From the NCBI GenBank assembly GCA_965202915.1, contig OZ241847.1, positions 1,302,001 to 1,366,000 of the forward strand: 64,000 bases of DNA. The letters run 5' to 3'. Under the pieces are notes generated by a model. The model saw nothing but the letters and a program-made list of their open reading frames with translations, did no database searches and was not told the origin of the DNA. A program made the translations under genes and the position numbers. The DNA is from G965202915 sp965202915 (GTDB lineage Bacteria; Pseudomonadota; Gammaproteobacteria; Eutrophobiales; Eutrophobiaceae). Positions within the stretch are counted from its first letter, which is position 1. Every line of letters starts with the position of its first letter. Of this stretch, positions 16,098 through 25,543 are shown piece after piece.

Positions 16098-17739
16098 TTT
16101 TAAACCGCCTTTCGGTCTTCATGGAATAGTCATACGCGGCTCGAATAAATCCTGAAAATAAAGGATGGCCATCACGCGGCGTGGAAGTGAACTCGGGATG
16201 AAATTGGCAACCAATAAACCAGGGATGATTGGGAATTTCAATGATCTCCACCAAATCATCCGCCACCGACGTACCCGATATTTTCAAGCCCGCCTGTTCA
16301 AGCGCGTCGCGGTAACGGTTGTTAAATTCATAACGATGGCGATGACGTTCGGTGATCAAATCCGACTGATACATGGCCTTGGCGAGGGTGCCCTCCCACA
16401 ATCGGCATTGCTGGCCGCCAAGACGCATGGTGCCGCCCATATCCGCGGCTTCGTCACGCCGTTCAAGCGTGCCCTGTTTATCCATCCACTCGGTGATAAG
16501 CGCAATCACCGGATGCCGCGTAGTCTTGTCAAATTCGGTGCTGTGCGCGTCCTCAAAACCGGCCAGATCACGCGCCACTTCAATCACCGCCACCTGCATA
16601 CCCAAACAGATCCCCAGATAAGGTACGTTGTTGCCCCGGGCGTAATGAGCGGCCGCAATCTTGCCGTCAATGCCGCGGGTGCCAAATCCGCCCGGCACCA
16701 GGATGGCATCCACCGAGGCAAAGGCCTCGGCGTGATCGTGTTCGATTTGTTCCGAATCAATATAGCTGATCGCAACTTCGGTGCGCGTATGCGCGCCCGC
16801 ATGGATCAAGGCTTCGGACAGTGATTTATAAGAATCCGCCAAATTTGTGTATTTGCCCACTATGGCAATATTGACCGTCGCTTCAGGGTTTTCCATCGCC
16901 ACCACCACGTTGTTCCATTCACTCAAATCGGCGGGCGGCGCATTAATGCCAAATTTAGCGGTCACGATTTCATCGAGATTCTGGCGGTGCAGTTCCGCCG
17001 GAATTTTATATATATTGTCGACGTCCACCGCTGAAATAATCGCCGCTTCTTCAACGTTGGTGAACAGTGCCACTTTTTTGCGCTCATTATCCGGCAAGGG
17101 TTGATCGCTGCGGCACAGCAAACAATCCGGCTGGATACCTATCGACCGCAATTCCTTAACCGAATGCTGCGTGGGTTTGGTCTTAATCTCATCGGTCGCG
17201 GCAATATAAGGCATCAGAGTAAGATGAATAAACAGGGTGCGGCCTGGGCCCAACTCGACTCGCATTTGCCGGATCGCCTCAAGAAAAGGCTGGGATTCAA
17301 TATCGCCAACGGTGCCGCCAATCTCGACGAGCGCAATATCCGCGTCCCCCGCCCCCCGGATAATACAGTGTTTAATTTCATCGGTAATATGGGGAATAAC
17401 CTGTACCGTCTTGCCCAGGTAATCGCCGCGCCGTTCTTTGCGAATGACGTTTAAGTAGATATGCCCGGTGGTGTAGTTATTACACTTGCCCATAGTCATG
17501 CGCACAAAACGCTCGTAGTGCCCCAAATCAAGATCGGTTTCGGCGCCGTCCTCGGTGACATAGACTTCACCATGTTGGAACGGGCTCATCGTCCCCGGAT
17601 CGACGTTGATATACGGGTCCAGTTTCAGCATGGTGACTCTTTGACTGCGCGCCTCAAGAATCGCACCCAGTGAAGCAGAGGCAATGCCTTTGCCCAATGA
17701 TGAAACCACGCCGCCGGTAATAAACACAAACCGGGTCAT
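16084..17739 (-). CDS. pyrG: CTP synthase
   Basis: CTP synthase makes CTP from UTP, ATP and glutamine. The 551-residue product has the synthetase P-loop region FITGGVVSSLGKGI, EVGGTVGDIE-like IGGTVGDIESQPF and PFQHGEVYVTEDGAE. The C-terminal glutaminase has GGFGTRGIDGK, nucleophile GICLGMQVAV and the HPEF pair. Start ATG 17739 (MTRFVFITGG) fits the family; the eight codons upstream from 17763 read unrelated residues. It heads the operon that continues through kdsA, eno, ftsB, ispD and ispF, and diverges from clpB across 322 bp. Confidence 0.97.
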   Translation of the reverse strand: MTRFVFITGGVVSSLGKGIASASLGAILEARSQRVTMLKLDPYINVDPGTMSPFQHGEVYVTEDGAETDLDLGHYERFVRMTMGKCNNYTTGHIYLNVIRKERRGDYLGKTVQVIPHITDEIKHCIIRGAGDADIALVEIGGTVGDIESQPFLEAIRQMRVELGPGRTLFIHLTLMPYIAATDEIKTKPTQHSVKELRSIGIQPDCLLCRSDQPLPDNERKKVALFTNVEEAAIISAVDVDNIYKIPAELHRQNLDEIVTAKFGINAPPADLSEWNNVVVAMENPEATVNIAIVGKYTNLADSYKSLSEALIHAGAHTRTEVAISYIDSEQIEHDHAEAFASVDAILVPGGFGTRGIDGKIAAAHYARGNNVPYLGICLGMQVAVIEVARDLAGFEDAHSTEFDKTTRHPVIALITEWMDKQGTLERRDEAADMGGTMRLGGQQCRLWEGTLAKAMYQSDLITERHRHRYEFNNRYRDALEQAGLKISGTSVADDLVEIIEIPNHPWFIGCQFHPEFTSTPRDGHPLFSGFIRAAYDYSMKTERRFKNAAV

Positions 17740-18061
17740 CAATGGCCCCCTGGGAGAAAACATTTATTCCGGGGCCGAATTCCGGGGGTAGTTGCCCCGA
17801 CGACTTTGGGTTGGGCGGAAAAGGTAATAAATTGATTCATATACGGGCTGGAGATTCTACCAGAACCCGGTCATTTTCTCCATTATTATGTATAAGCCCA
17901 TAACCCGGGGCTTTCCGGGTCGTTGGCTCAGGGCATGAATTCAGAATGTATCTGGCCTTATACGCCTCCTTCGATACCCATAATGGCACTGTCCGGCGCT
18001 TGATCGCCGCGTGTTGTGTCCCCATCTTGTTGGGTGGGATAATGTATATGCAGGGGATTCA
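17740..18061. other. Divergent intergenic region between pyrG and clpB
   Basis: This 322-bp stretch has no supportable gene. The clpB side holds a sigma-32-type promoter and, closer to the start, an AGGGGA ribosome binding site. The pyrG side should hold the promoter of the pyrG to ispF operon, but I cannot point to convincing boxes. A 62-codon frame on the minus strand (17837 to 18025) lacks a ribosome binding site and any family likeness. Confidence 0.6.
17999..18027 (+). promoter_or_regulatory. Sigma-32 (heat-shock) promoter of clpB
   Basis: CTTGATC (17999-18005) and CCCCATCT (18020-18027) are separated by 14 nt. The known RpoH consensus is CTTGAAA, 13 to 14 nt, CCCCATnT, so only two -35 bases differ and the -10 is perfect. 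Transcription would begin near 18035, giving a leader of about 27 nt before clpB. This fits the known heat-shock control of clpB. Confidence 0.8.
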
Positions 18062-20641
18062 ATGCAACCGGACAAATTAACAAGCAAATTGCAGCTTGCG
18101 CTCGCTGACGCACAAAGCCTTGCGGCCGGCCGCGGTCATCAGTTTATAGAGCCCGCGCACGTTATGCTGGCATTGATCAATCAACACTCCGGAAGCGTTG
18201 CCACCTTACTCAAAAAGATGGGCTGTGATCCGGACCGGCTCGGTGCTGACGTATCACGGCTGATAGATTCATTGCCTGTTGTTGAAGGTAACCGTGGTGA
18301 CATGCAGATCGGCAAGGATTTGGGCCGGTTGTTCAACTTAATGGATAGACTTGCCCAACAACGCAAGGATGCATTCATAGCGAGTGAATTATTTCTGCCG
18401 GCTGTAATGCTGGATGATGGACCGCTTGCCGATCTCCTGAAGCAATACAATATCGATAAAACCAAAGCGGAAGACGCGATCAATGAATTGCGCGGGGGCG
18501 ATACCGTTAATAGCCCCGATGTGGAAGACGCACGGCAGGCATTGCAACGGTTTACCATCGATCTGACCGAACAGGCGGAAAACGGCAAACTGGATCCGGT
18601 AATAGGCAGAAATGGTGAAATAAGACACGCGATGCAGATTTTACAGAGGCGCACAAAAAATAATCCTGTTTTGATCGGCGAACCGGGCGTGGGTAAAACC
18701 GCGATCGTCGAGGGACTGGCGCAACGAATAGTGGATAATGAAATCCCGGAAGCACTCAAAAATAAAAGGCTTTTATCACTGGATATGGGGGCATTGATTG
18801 CAGGCGCCAAATTCAGAGGTGAATTTGAAGAGCGGCTTAAAGCCGTATTGAATGAGCTGGCCAAACAGGAAGGACAGATCATTCTGTTTATTGATGAAGT
18901 TCACACCATGGTGGGCGCCGGCAAAGCCGAAGGAGCGATGGACGCCGGTAATATGCTAAAGCCGGCATTGGCGCGCGGAGAATTGCATTGCATTGGAGCA
19001 ACCACCCTAAATGAATATAGGGAAAATATTGAAAAAGACGCGGCCTTAGAGCGACGTTTCCAGAAAGTGCTGGTTGATGAACCCGATATTGATGACACCA
19101 TTGCAATACTGCGCGGCCTTAAAGAACGATACGAGGTTCATCACAACATCCAAATTACCGATCCGGCGATTGTGGCCGCGGCAAAATTATCACACCGTTA
19201 TATCACCGAGAGACAGCTCCCGGATAAGGCCATTGACGTGATAGATGAGGCGGGCAGCCTAATCAGCATGGAAATGGATTCCAAGCCGCAATTGATGGAT
19301 AAACTGGAACGCAAACTGATCCAGATGAAAATGGAGCGTGAAGCATTAAAAAAAGAAAAAGATTCGGCGTCTATGACCCGCTTGCAAAAACTGGAGGAAA
19401 ATATCAAGACGGCCGGGCGTGAGTACTCTGATCTTGAAGAGATCTGGTTGTCTGAGAAAGACACTCTCCAGGGCGCCCACCATATTAAGGAGAAACTTGA
19501 ACGCGCACGTATTGACTTTGACGCGGCAAAACGCACCGGCGACTTAAATCGTATGTCGGAGTTGCAATACGGCACCATCCCATCCCTGGAGAAACAATTG
19601 GGCATGGCGACGCAAACTGAAATACAAGGCATGAAATTATTGCGCAACAAGGTCACGGAGAATGAAATTGCCGAAGTGGTTTCAAAAATGACCGGTATCC
19701 CGGTGGCAAAAATGTTGCAGGGCGAGAAAGAAAAATTGTTGAGTATGGAAAGCATTTTACATAATCGGGTCGTCGGTCAGGAGCAGGCGGTACACTCGGT
19801 AAGCAACGCCATTCGCCGTTCCCGCGCCGGCCTGTCGGATCCGGACAAGCCCAATGGCAGTTTTTTATTCCTTGGCCCGACTGGCGTGGGTAAAACCGAA
19901 CTATGTAAAAGTCTGGCGGAATTTATGTTTGACAGTGAGGAGGCGATGATCCGCATTGATATGTCCGAGTTTATGGAGAAACATTCGGTTGCACGTCTGA
20001 TTGGCGCACCACCGGGTTACGTTGGTTATGAACAGGGCGGCTATCTGACCGAGGCCGTTAGGAGAAGGCCATACAGCCTAATCCTTATGGACGAGATCGA
20101 AAAGGCGCATAACGACGTCTTTCACATCCTCCTGCAGGTGCTGGATGATGGTCGGTTGACCGATGGCCATGGGCGAACCGTTGATTTCAGAAACACCATT
20201 GTGGTAATGACTTCCAATCTTGGATCAGACTTAATTCAGGCAATGTCGTCCGATCAGGATTACGCCACCATGAAAAAGACCGTTTTAGACGAAGTTGGCC
20301 TTCATTTTCGCCCTGAATTTATTAACCGTATTGATGAAACCGTTGTTTTTCATTCCCTGCAACAAGAGCAAATCAATGCCATTACCCTGATCCAGATTGA
20401 GCGTTTACGCAAGCGCTTACAGGACCAGGAGCTATCAATGATCATCTCTGAAAAGGCCATAGCATATCTTGGCAGAGCTGGTTTCGACCCGGTGTACGGA
20501 GCGAGACCGCTGAAAAGGGCCATTCAAAATGAACTGGACACGACGATAGCGGGGCATATCTTGTCAGGCAAATATCTTCCCGGCATGACTATCAATATAG
20601 ACGTGCGGGATGATACTTTGGTATTCGAAGGCGCCGCATAG
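18062..20641 (+). CDS. clpB: ATP-dependent chaperone ClpB
   Basis: ClpB is a hexameric AAA+ disaggregase that works with DnaK in the cytoplasm. The 859-residue product has the N-terminal Clp repeat domain (LTSKLQLALADAQSLA onward). The first ATPase has Walker A GEPGVGKTAI, Walker B ILFIDEVHT and pore loop GAKFRGEFEER. The coiled-coil middle domain spans roughly residues 410 to 525. The second ATPase has GPTGVGKTEL, LILMDEIEKAH and the GYVGYEQGG pore loop. Start ATG 18062 follows AGGGGATTC and matches the E. coli N-terminus; the open frame extends 17 codons further upstream but overlaps the promoter. It is monocistronic by appearance. Confidence 0.98.
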   Translation: MQPDKLTSKLQLALADAQSLAAGRGHQFIEPAHVMLALINQHSGSVATLLKKMGCDPDRLGADVSRLIDSLPVVEGNRGDMQIGKDLGRLFNLMDRLAQQRKDAFIASELFLPAVMLDDGPLADLLKQYNIDKTKAEDAINELRGGDTVNSPDVEDARQALQRFTIDLTEQAENGKLDPVIGRNGEIRHAMQILQRRTKNNPVLIGEPGVGKTAIVEGLAQRIVDNEIPEALKNKRLLSLDMGALIAGAKFRGEFEERLKAVLNELAKQEGQIILFIDEVHTMVGAGKAEGAMDAGNMLKPALARGELHCIGATTLNEYRENIEKDAALERRFQKVLVDEPDIDDTIAILRGLKERYEVHHNIQITDPAIVAAAKLSHRYITERQLPDKAIDVIDEAGSLISMEMDSKPQLMDKLERKLIQMKMEREALKKEKDSASMTRLQKLEENIKTAGREYSDLEEIWLSEKDTLQGAHHIKEKLERARIDFDAAKRTGDLNRMSELQYGTIPSLEKQLGMATQTEIQGMKLLRNKVTENEIAEVVSKMTGIPVAKMLQGEKEKLLSMESILHNRVVGQEQAVHSVSNAIRRSRAGLSDPDKPNGSFLFLGPTGVGKTELCKSLAEFMFDSEEAMIRIDMSEFMEKHSVARLIGAPPGYVGYEQGGYLTEAVRRRPYSLILMDEIEKAHNDVFHILLQVLDDGRLTDGHGRTVDFRNTIVVMTSNLGSDLIQAMSSDQDYATMKKTVLDEVGLHFRPEFINRIDETVVFHSLQQEQINAITLIQIERLRKRLQDQELSMIISEKAIAYLGRAGFDPVYGARPLKRAIQNELDTTIAGHILSGKYLPGMTINIDVRDDTLVFEGAA

Positions 20642-20709
20642 AAAGATTCATTTGATGAAATAGCCGTCCAGCGTTACCATACAGGTCTGAAATTGGCTTT
20701 AAATCGTTT

Positions 20710-20733
20710 AAATAGTTGGCTATTTCTGTTTTT
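20710..20733 (+). terminator. Possible terminator after clpB
   Basis: The inverted repeat AAATAG/CTATTT with a TTGG loop is followed by CTGTTTTT, 69 bp after the clpB stop and before pilB. The stem is AT-rich and only 6 bp, so it is weak as an intrinsic terminator. Confidence 0.35.
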
Positions 20734-20789
20734 ATGGTCTAACATTAACATCAGCTTATCAAAAGATTAATGGGTAAACAGCGGAAAAG

Positions 20790-22508
20790 ATGGCAGTATC
20801 GACTCAAAGAATTAATTTAAGCGGTCTGGCGAAGAAACTCGTCCTTGATGGTCTGTTGGACGCTAATGCCGCACAAAAGCATGCTCAGTCCGCACTAAAG
20901 GCCAATAAAACTCTGGTATCCTACCTGGTGGAAGAAAAACTGGTTGGGAGTGATGCCATTGCAATTGCCGCATCACAGGAATTTGGCCTGCCGGTCATCG
21001 ATATCAATGCGGTAGAACTCGACCCCGATGTAACCAAATTGGTTAAAGAAGACTTGATGAAAAAGCATCATGCCCTTCCGATATACAAACATGGCAACCA
21101 TTTATACGTTGGCGTTTCCGATCCGACCAATATCCAGGGCCTGGATGAAATTAAGTTTGCCACGGGGATGAGGACCGATGCCATCATCGTCGAAGAAAAT
21201 AAGCTTATAACCACCATCGATAAAGTGGCGGATGAAGCGAGTACCACTTTTGACGATATGGGCGACGCCGACCTGGACAATCTCGACGACCTTGAAGTGG
21301 GGGATGACGGCCCACAGGAACAGGATGACGCCGATATTGATGATGCACCCGTAGTGCGGTTTGTAAATAAAATTTTGCTTGACGCGATCAAAAAAGGGGC
21401 ATCCGACCTTCATTTTGAACCTTATGAAAAAATCTATCGCGTTCGCTTCCGTGTAGACGGCGTATTACAGGAAGTTGCCAAACCCCCATTAAATCTTTCA
21501 GCCAAAATCGCCGCGCGCATTAAAGTCATGGCACGACTCGACGTCTCTGAGCGCCGGGTGCCGCAGGATGGCCGTATCAAGTTGAAACTCTCCAAAAACA
21601 AAGCGATGGATTTTCGCGTCAGCACCTGCCCAACCCTGTTTGGCGAAAAGTCCTGTATGCGCATCCTGGATTCGGATGCAGCGGCGTTACAGATCGATCA
21701 ACTGGGATATGAAGATCATCAAAAGGAGTTATTTTTAGAAAACCTCCATAAACCCTATGGCATGTTTCTGGTGACCGGCCCCACCGGTAGCGGGAAAACA
21801 GTTTCACTCTATACCGGCATTAATATTCTCAATACCGAGGACGTTAATATTTCCACCGCCGAGGACCCGGTTGAAATCAATCTGCCAGGCGTCAATCAGG
21901 TACAAGTCGATGAAAGAACGGGTATGACTTTTCCCAAGGCACTCAAGGCTTTTCTGCGACAGGACCCGGATATCATACTGGTCGGTGAAATACGCGATCT
22001 TGAAACAGGTGGCATTGCGGTCAAAGCGGCTCAGACCGGGCATATGGTAATGTCCACTTTGCATACCAATGATGGCCCGCAAACCCTGACAAGGCTGCAG
22101 GATATGGGGATACAGGCATTTGCGGTGGCAACCAGTATCAACCTGATCACCGCGCAACGTTTATTACGCAGATTACATCCCGACTACAAAGTGCCCCTGG
22201 AAATGCCGAAAAAAGCGCTGATAGATGAAGGGTTTACCGAGGAAATGATTGCACAGGGTATTAATCTTTTTGAACCCGGCGATGGTGGTGAAGATTGTCC
22301 GGGGGGGTATAAAGGCCGGGCCGGTATTTATCAGGTAATGCCTATCTCCGAAGCTATGAGACGATTGATTATTGAGGGAGCAAACGCGGTCCAGCTTGCC
22401 GACCAGGCTGGTTCTGAGGGGATCTGGGATATTCGGAAGTCCGGCCTGAAAAAAGCGATGGATGGAATAACCAGTATGTCGGAAGTTAATCGTGTAACCG
22501 TTGAATAG
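20790..22508 (+). CDS. pilB: Type IV pilus assembly ATPase PilB
   Basis: PilB is the cytoplasmic extension motor of type IV pili. The 572-residue product has an N-terminal MshEN-type domain (LPVIDINAVELDPDVTKLV). The catalytic core has HFEPYEKIYRVRFRVDG, arginine-finger stretches RVPQDGRIK, Walker A GPTGSGKTVSLYTG, the Asp box TAEDPVE, Walker B ILVGEIRDLETG and the His box TGHMVMSTLHTNDG. The zinc tetracysteine motif normally found near the C-terminus is altered. The first pair reads RRLHPDYK with no Cys, and the second reads GEDCPGGYKGR with one Cys. The rest is canonical and ends SMSEVNRVTVE. It heads pilB-pilC-pilD; no pilin gene is in the window. Confidence 0.96.
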   Translation: MAVSTQRINLSGLAKKLVLDGLLDANAAQKHAQSALKANKTLVSYLVEEKLVGSDAIAIAASQEFGLPVIDINAVELDPDVTKLVKEDLMKKHHALPIYKHGNHLYVGVSDPTNIQGLDEIKFATGMRTDAIIVEENKLITTIDKVADEASTTFDDMGDADLDNLDDLEVGDDGPQEQDDADIDDAPVVRFVNKILLDAIKKGASDLHFEPYEKIYRVRFRVDGVLQEVAKPPLNLSAKIAARIKVMARLDVSERRVPQDGRIKLKLSKNKAMDFRVSTCPTLFGEKSCMRILDSDAAALQIDQLGYEDHQKELFLENLHKPYGMFLVTGPTGSGKTVSLYTGINILNTEDVNISTAEDPVEINLPGVNQVQVDERTGMTFPKALKAFLRQDPDIILVGEIRDLETGGIAVKAAQTGHMVMSTLHTNDGPQTLTRLQDMGIQAFAVATSINLITAQRLLRRLHPDYKVPLEMPKKALIDEGFTEEMIAQGINLFEPGDGGEDCPGGYKGRAGIYQVMPISEAMRRLIIEGANAVQLADQAGSEGIWDIRKSGLKKAMDGITSMSEVNRVTVE

Positions 22509-22520
22509 GTAGAATAACTC

Positions 22521-23735
22521 ATGGCCAAAGTAACAAAAACGGAAATGTTCGTATGGGAAGGAACAGATAGGGCTGGTAAACGGGTAAAAGGTGAGCTGTC
22601 CGGTCAGAGTCCGGCATTGGTAAAAGCCATGCTCCGACGCCAGGGAATTAATCCCATCAAGTGCAGAAAGAAACCCAAACCCTTACTCGGTGGCAGCGGT
22701 AAAATAAGCCCCAAGGACATTACCGTGTTTAGCCGGCAGCTGGCTACTATGATGTCATCCGGTGTCCCACTGGTACAGGCATTCGAAATCACCGGACGCG
22801 GTCATGAAAACCTCGGCATGCAGGAATTAATCCTTGGGGTCAAGGCCGACGTGGAAGCCGGGAATAACTTGACCGATGCCCTTCGCAAAAGACCTCTATA
22901 CTTTAATGATCTTTACTGCAACCTGGTACAGGCAGGCGAACAATCGGGTATTCTTGAGGCGATCTTGCACAAGATCGCGTTATATATGGAAAAAACCGAA
23001 GCATTAAAATCCAAAATCAAATCTGCGTTGTTTTATCCCACCGCGGTTATCGTAGCCGCATTTATTGTTGTCACTATTCTTATGATATTCGTTATTCCTC
23101 AATTTCAGGACTTATTCTCGAGTTTTGGCGCCGATTTGCCGGCTTTGACGCAATTTTTGATTGATTGTTCCAAATTCTTTCAAGCCAAGTGGTGGCTCAT
23201 ATTTGGCGTCATAATTGGTGTGGCGATTCTTTTTATTGAAACCAAAAAGCGATCAAAAGCATTTGGTCGTTTTTTAGACGTTATCTCTCTGAAAATCCCG
23301 ATTATCGGTGCAATTTTGGAAAAATCGGCAATTGCACGTTTTGCAAGAACACTGGAAACCATGTTCGCAGCGGGCACGCCTTTGGTTGAAGCCATGACCT
23401 CGGTTGCGGGCGCGTGCGGTAACATCATATTTTATGATGCCACCTTGAAAATGCGGGATGAGATATCAACCGGTACCCAGCTACAAGTCGCAATGCGCGG
23501 GTCTGGCTTATTTCCTAATATGGTCATACAAATGGTGGCCATAGGCGAAGAATCCGGCGCAATTGATACCATGCTGGGCAAGGTCGCCGATTGGTATGAG
23601 CAGGAAGTGGACGATGCCGTTGAAGCCTTAACAAGTCTGTTGGAACCGATGATCATGGCCTTTCTTGGCGTCGTCATTGGCGGTATCGTGATCGGTATGT
23701 ACTTGCCTATTTTCAAAATGGGAGCGGTCGTCTAA
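22521..23735 (+). CDS. pilC: Type IV pilus inner-membrane platform protein PilC
   Basis: PilC is the polytopic platform protein that couples the PilB motor to pilin assembly. The 404-residue product carries two GspF-type domains, each with a cytoplasmic helical part (FSRQLATMMSSGVPLVQAFE and ARTLETMFAAGTPLVEAM). Each is followed by membrane helices (AVIVAAFIVVTILMIFVIP; WWLIFGVIIGVAILFI; a C-terminal LLEPMIMAFLGVVIGGIVIGMYLPIF). Family motif GEESGAIDTML is present. It starts 12 bp after pilB. Confidence 0.96.
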   Translation: MAKVTKTEMFVWEGTDRAGKRVKGELSGQSPALVKAMLRRQGINPIKCRKKPKPLLGGSGKISPKDITVFSRQLATMMSSGVPLVQAFEITGRGHENLGMQELILGVKADVEAGNNLTDALRKRPLYFNDLYCNLVQAGEQSGILEAILHKIALYMEKTEALKSKIKSALFYPTAVIVAAFIVVTILMIFVIPQFQDLFSSFGADLPALTQFLIDCSKFFQAKWWLIFGVIIGVAILFIETKKRSKAFGRFLDVISLKIPIIGAILEKSAIARFARTLETMFAAGTPLVEAMTSVAGACGNIIFYDATLKMRDEISTGTQLQVAMRGSGLFPNMVIQMVAIGEESGAIDTMLGKVADWYEQEVDDAVEALTSLLEPMIMAFLGVVIGGIVIGMYLPIFKMGAVV

Positions 23736-23847
23736 ATCACCCAGTGAGCATTCCGTCATCCGCTTGGTATCCATGGAGGCTGTTGGAATCTCTAACCATT
23801 ACTTTTAATGCTTTGTCCGGTTATTTCCATCCGGACGGGGCGGCGGT

Positions 23848-24720
23848 ATGTACGCGCTAGAATTTCTACACGCCCATCCTGTGTTTTTCCATATGGCCAT
23901 GGGTATTGCCGGCCTGATAGTCGGTAGTTTTTTGAACGTCGTTATTGCACGATTGCCAAGAATGATGAAACAAAATTGGCAGGAAGAATGCCGTGCGTTA
24001 CTTGAAATCGATTCAAAAATGAATCATGCGCCGTTTAATCTGGTTTCACCCCGTTCTCAATGCCCGCATTGTACAACAATGATCAGGGCCTACGATAATA
24101 TTCCGGTGATCAGTTTTTTATTATTAAAGGGCAAATGCAGGACATGCGGTGAAAGAATATCACTGCGATATCCGGCCATAGAGATTATCAGCGGTGGCGT
24201 TGCCGTTATTACCGCGGCCCATTTTGGCATAAGCCTGCAAACCATAGCGGCCGTTATTTTGTCCTGGTCATTAATCTGTTTGGCCATGATTGATTTCGAT
24301 CATCAAATATTACCGGATGATATTACCCTGCCTTTACTCTGGCTGGGCCTTATTGTTAACTCCTTTGAATTGTTTACCGACGTTCACTCAAGCCTGTTCG
24401 GCGCGATATTTGGTTATTTGAGCCTATGGAGCGTTTATATCGGCTTTAAATTTGTGACTAACAAAGAAGGCATGGGACGAGGAGACTTTAAATTACTGGC
24501 CATGCTTGGAGCCTGGTTAGGCTGGCAGACGTTGCCGGTAATTATCATTATTTCGTCATGTCTTGGCGCAATTGTGGGTTTATCGATGATTTTGTTTTGT
24601 GGTCATAATAAAAATATTCCGATACCATTTGGCCCGTACCTGGCCGGCGCCGGATGGGTTGCATTATTTTGGGGACAACATATCAGTTCAAGCTATTTTA
24701 ACTGGGCTTTATCCGGGTAA
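23848..24720 (+). CDS. pilD: Type IV prepilin peptidase / N-methyltransferase PilD
   Basis: PilD is the integral membrane bifunctional enzyme that cleaves the prepilin leader and methylates the new N-terminus. The 290-residue product has about eight hydrophobic segments. The cytoplasmic zinc motif is made of two CxxC pairs (CPHC and CRTC) flanking AYDNIPVISFLLLKG. The two catalytic aspartates lie in IDFDHQILPDD and GMGRGDFKLLAMLGAWLG. All key residues are intact. The gene lies 112 bp after pilC and only 3 bp before coaE. Confidence 0.96.
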   Translation: MYALEFLHAHPVFFHMAMGIAGLIVGSFLNVVIARLPRMMKQNWQEECRALLEIDSKMNHAPFNLVSPRSQCPHCTTMIRAYDNIPVISFLLLKGKCRTCGERISLRYPAIEIISGGVAVITAAHFGISLQTIAAVILSWSLICLAMIDFDHQILPDDITLPLLWLGLIVNSFELFTDVHSSLFGAIFGYLSLWSVYIGFKFVTNKEGMGRGDFKLLAMLGAWLGWQTLPVIIIISSCLGAIVGLSMILFCGHNKNIPIPFGPYLAGAGWVALFWGQHISSSYFNWALSG

Positions 24721-24723
24721 AGT

Positions 24724-25344
24724 ATGCTCAAAGTGGCACTTAGCGGCGGGATAGGTAGCGGCAAATCTGCGGTTTGTAGCTTATTTCAGAAAGCAAATGT
24801 GGCGATCATTGACGCGGACCGCATCGCTCATCAACTGGTCGAGCCGGGCATGCCCGAATTACAGCGGGTTATTGAACTCTTTGACGGTGAAACCATTATC
24901 GACAATAGCGGCCGACTTAACCGTAAAAAATTAAGGCAATTAATATTTGATCACTCTGATAAAAGAAAATTACTGGAAAACATTCTGCATCAACCGATCT
25001 ATGCCCGGATTGACAAACAATGCCGGGCGTTAACCGGTGCGTATTGCATTATATCCATCCCTTTGCTTATTGAAACTAAGGCAATGCGGCGGTTTGACAG
25101 AGTCTTAATAGTTGACGCTCCGATAGAACTCCGGGTGCGCCGCATTATTGAGAGGGACGCCTCAACCGAACGGGAAGTAATGAAGATAATAGACGCACAG
25201 GCGACCCGGGCACAGCGCAATGCCGTTGCCGATGACGTCATCATCAATGATTTGGGTTTGAGTGCTCTTAATGAGCAAGTGAAAAAACTGGATAAATTAT
25301 ACCGAGTATTGGCTGAAGATAAATTGATGAGTCTTAAAATATAA
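24724..25344 (+). CDS. coaE: Dephospho-CoA kinase
   Basis: CoaE catalyses the last step of coenzyme A synthesis, phosphorylating the 3'-OH of dephospho-CoA. The 206-residue product has the P-loop GGIGSGKSAVC, DADRIAHQLVEPG, the LIDx lid region (RLNRKKLRQLIF), HQPIYARI, IPLLIET and RRIIERDAST. It lies between pilD and yacG, an arrangement common in gammaproteobacteria. Confidence 0.96.
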   Translation: MLKVALSGGIGSGKSAVCSLFQKANVAIIDADRIAHQLVEPGMPELQRVIELFDGETIIDNSGRLNRKKLRQLIFDHSDKRKLLENILHQPIYARIDKQCRALTGAYCIISIPLLIETKAMRRFDRVLIVDAPIELRVRRIIERDASTEREVMKIIDAQATRAQRNAVADDVIINDLGLSALNEQVKKLDKLYRVLAEDKLMSLKI

Positions 25345-25363
25345 ATCCACATTGTTGCAAATT

Positions 25364-25540
25364 ATGAAGAATAAATGTCCCATCTGCGATTCAGATACCA
25401 CTCATCCAAAGTGGAGGCCTTTTTGCAGTGATCGTTGCCGATTAATTGATCTTGGAAAATGGCTGAATGGGAGCTACAGTATAAAAGACGCTGATGCAAA
25501 CGCGACTGAAGAGAGCGAAACAAAAGACGTTCAACACTGA
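25364..25540 (+). CDS. yacG: DNA gyrase inhibitor YacG (zinc-binding)
   Basis: The 58-residue zinc protein has CPICDS near the N-terminus, WRPFCSDRCRLIDLGKWL in the middle and an acidic tail. The four cysteines match the YacG zinc site. In E. coli YacG binds GyrB and inhibits gyrase. Start ATG 25364 gives the family N-terminus MKNKCPIC; the in-frame TTG at 25352 is unlikely. The stop is followed at once by the oppositely oriented Nudix/ThiE gene. Confidence 0.92.
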   Translation: MKNKCPICDSDTTHPKWRPFCSDRCRLIDLGKWLNGSYSIKDADANATEESETKDVQH

Positions 25541-25543
25541 AGT

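Noticed and set aside
17837..18025. 62-residue minus-strand ORF between pyrG and clpB
   Set aside because: No ribosome binding site, no likeness, and it overlaps the heat-shock promoter of clpB.
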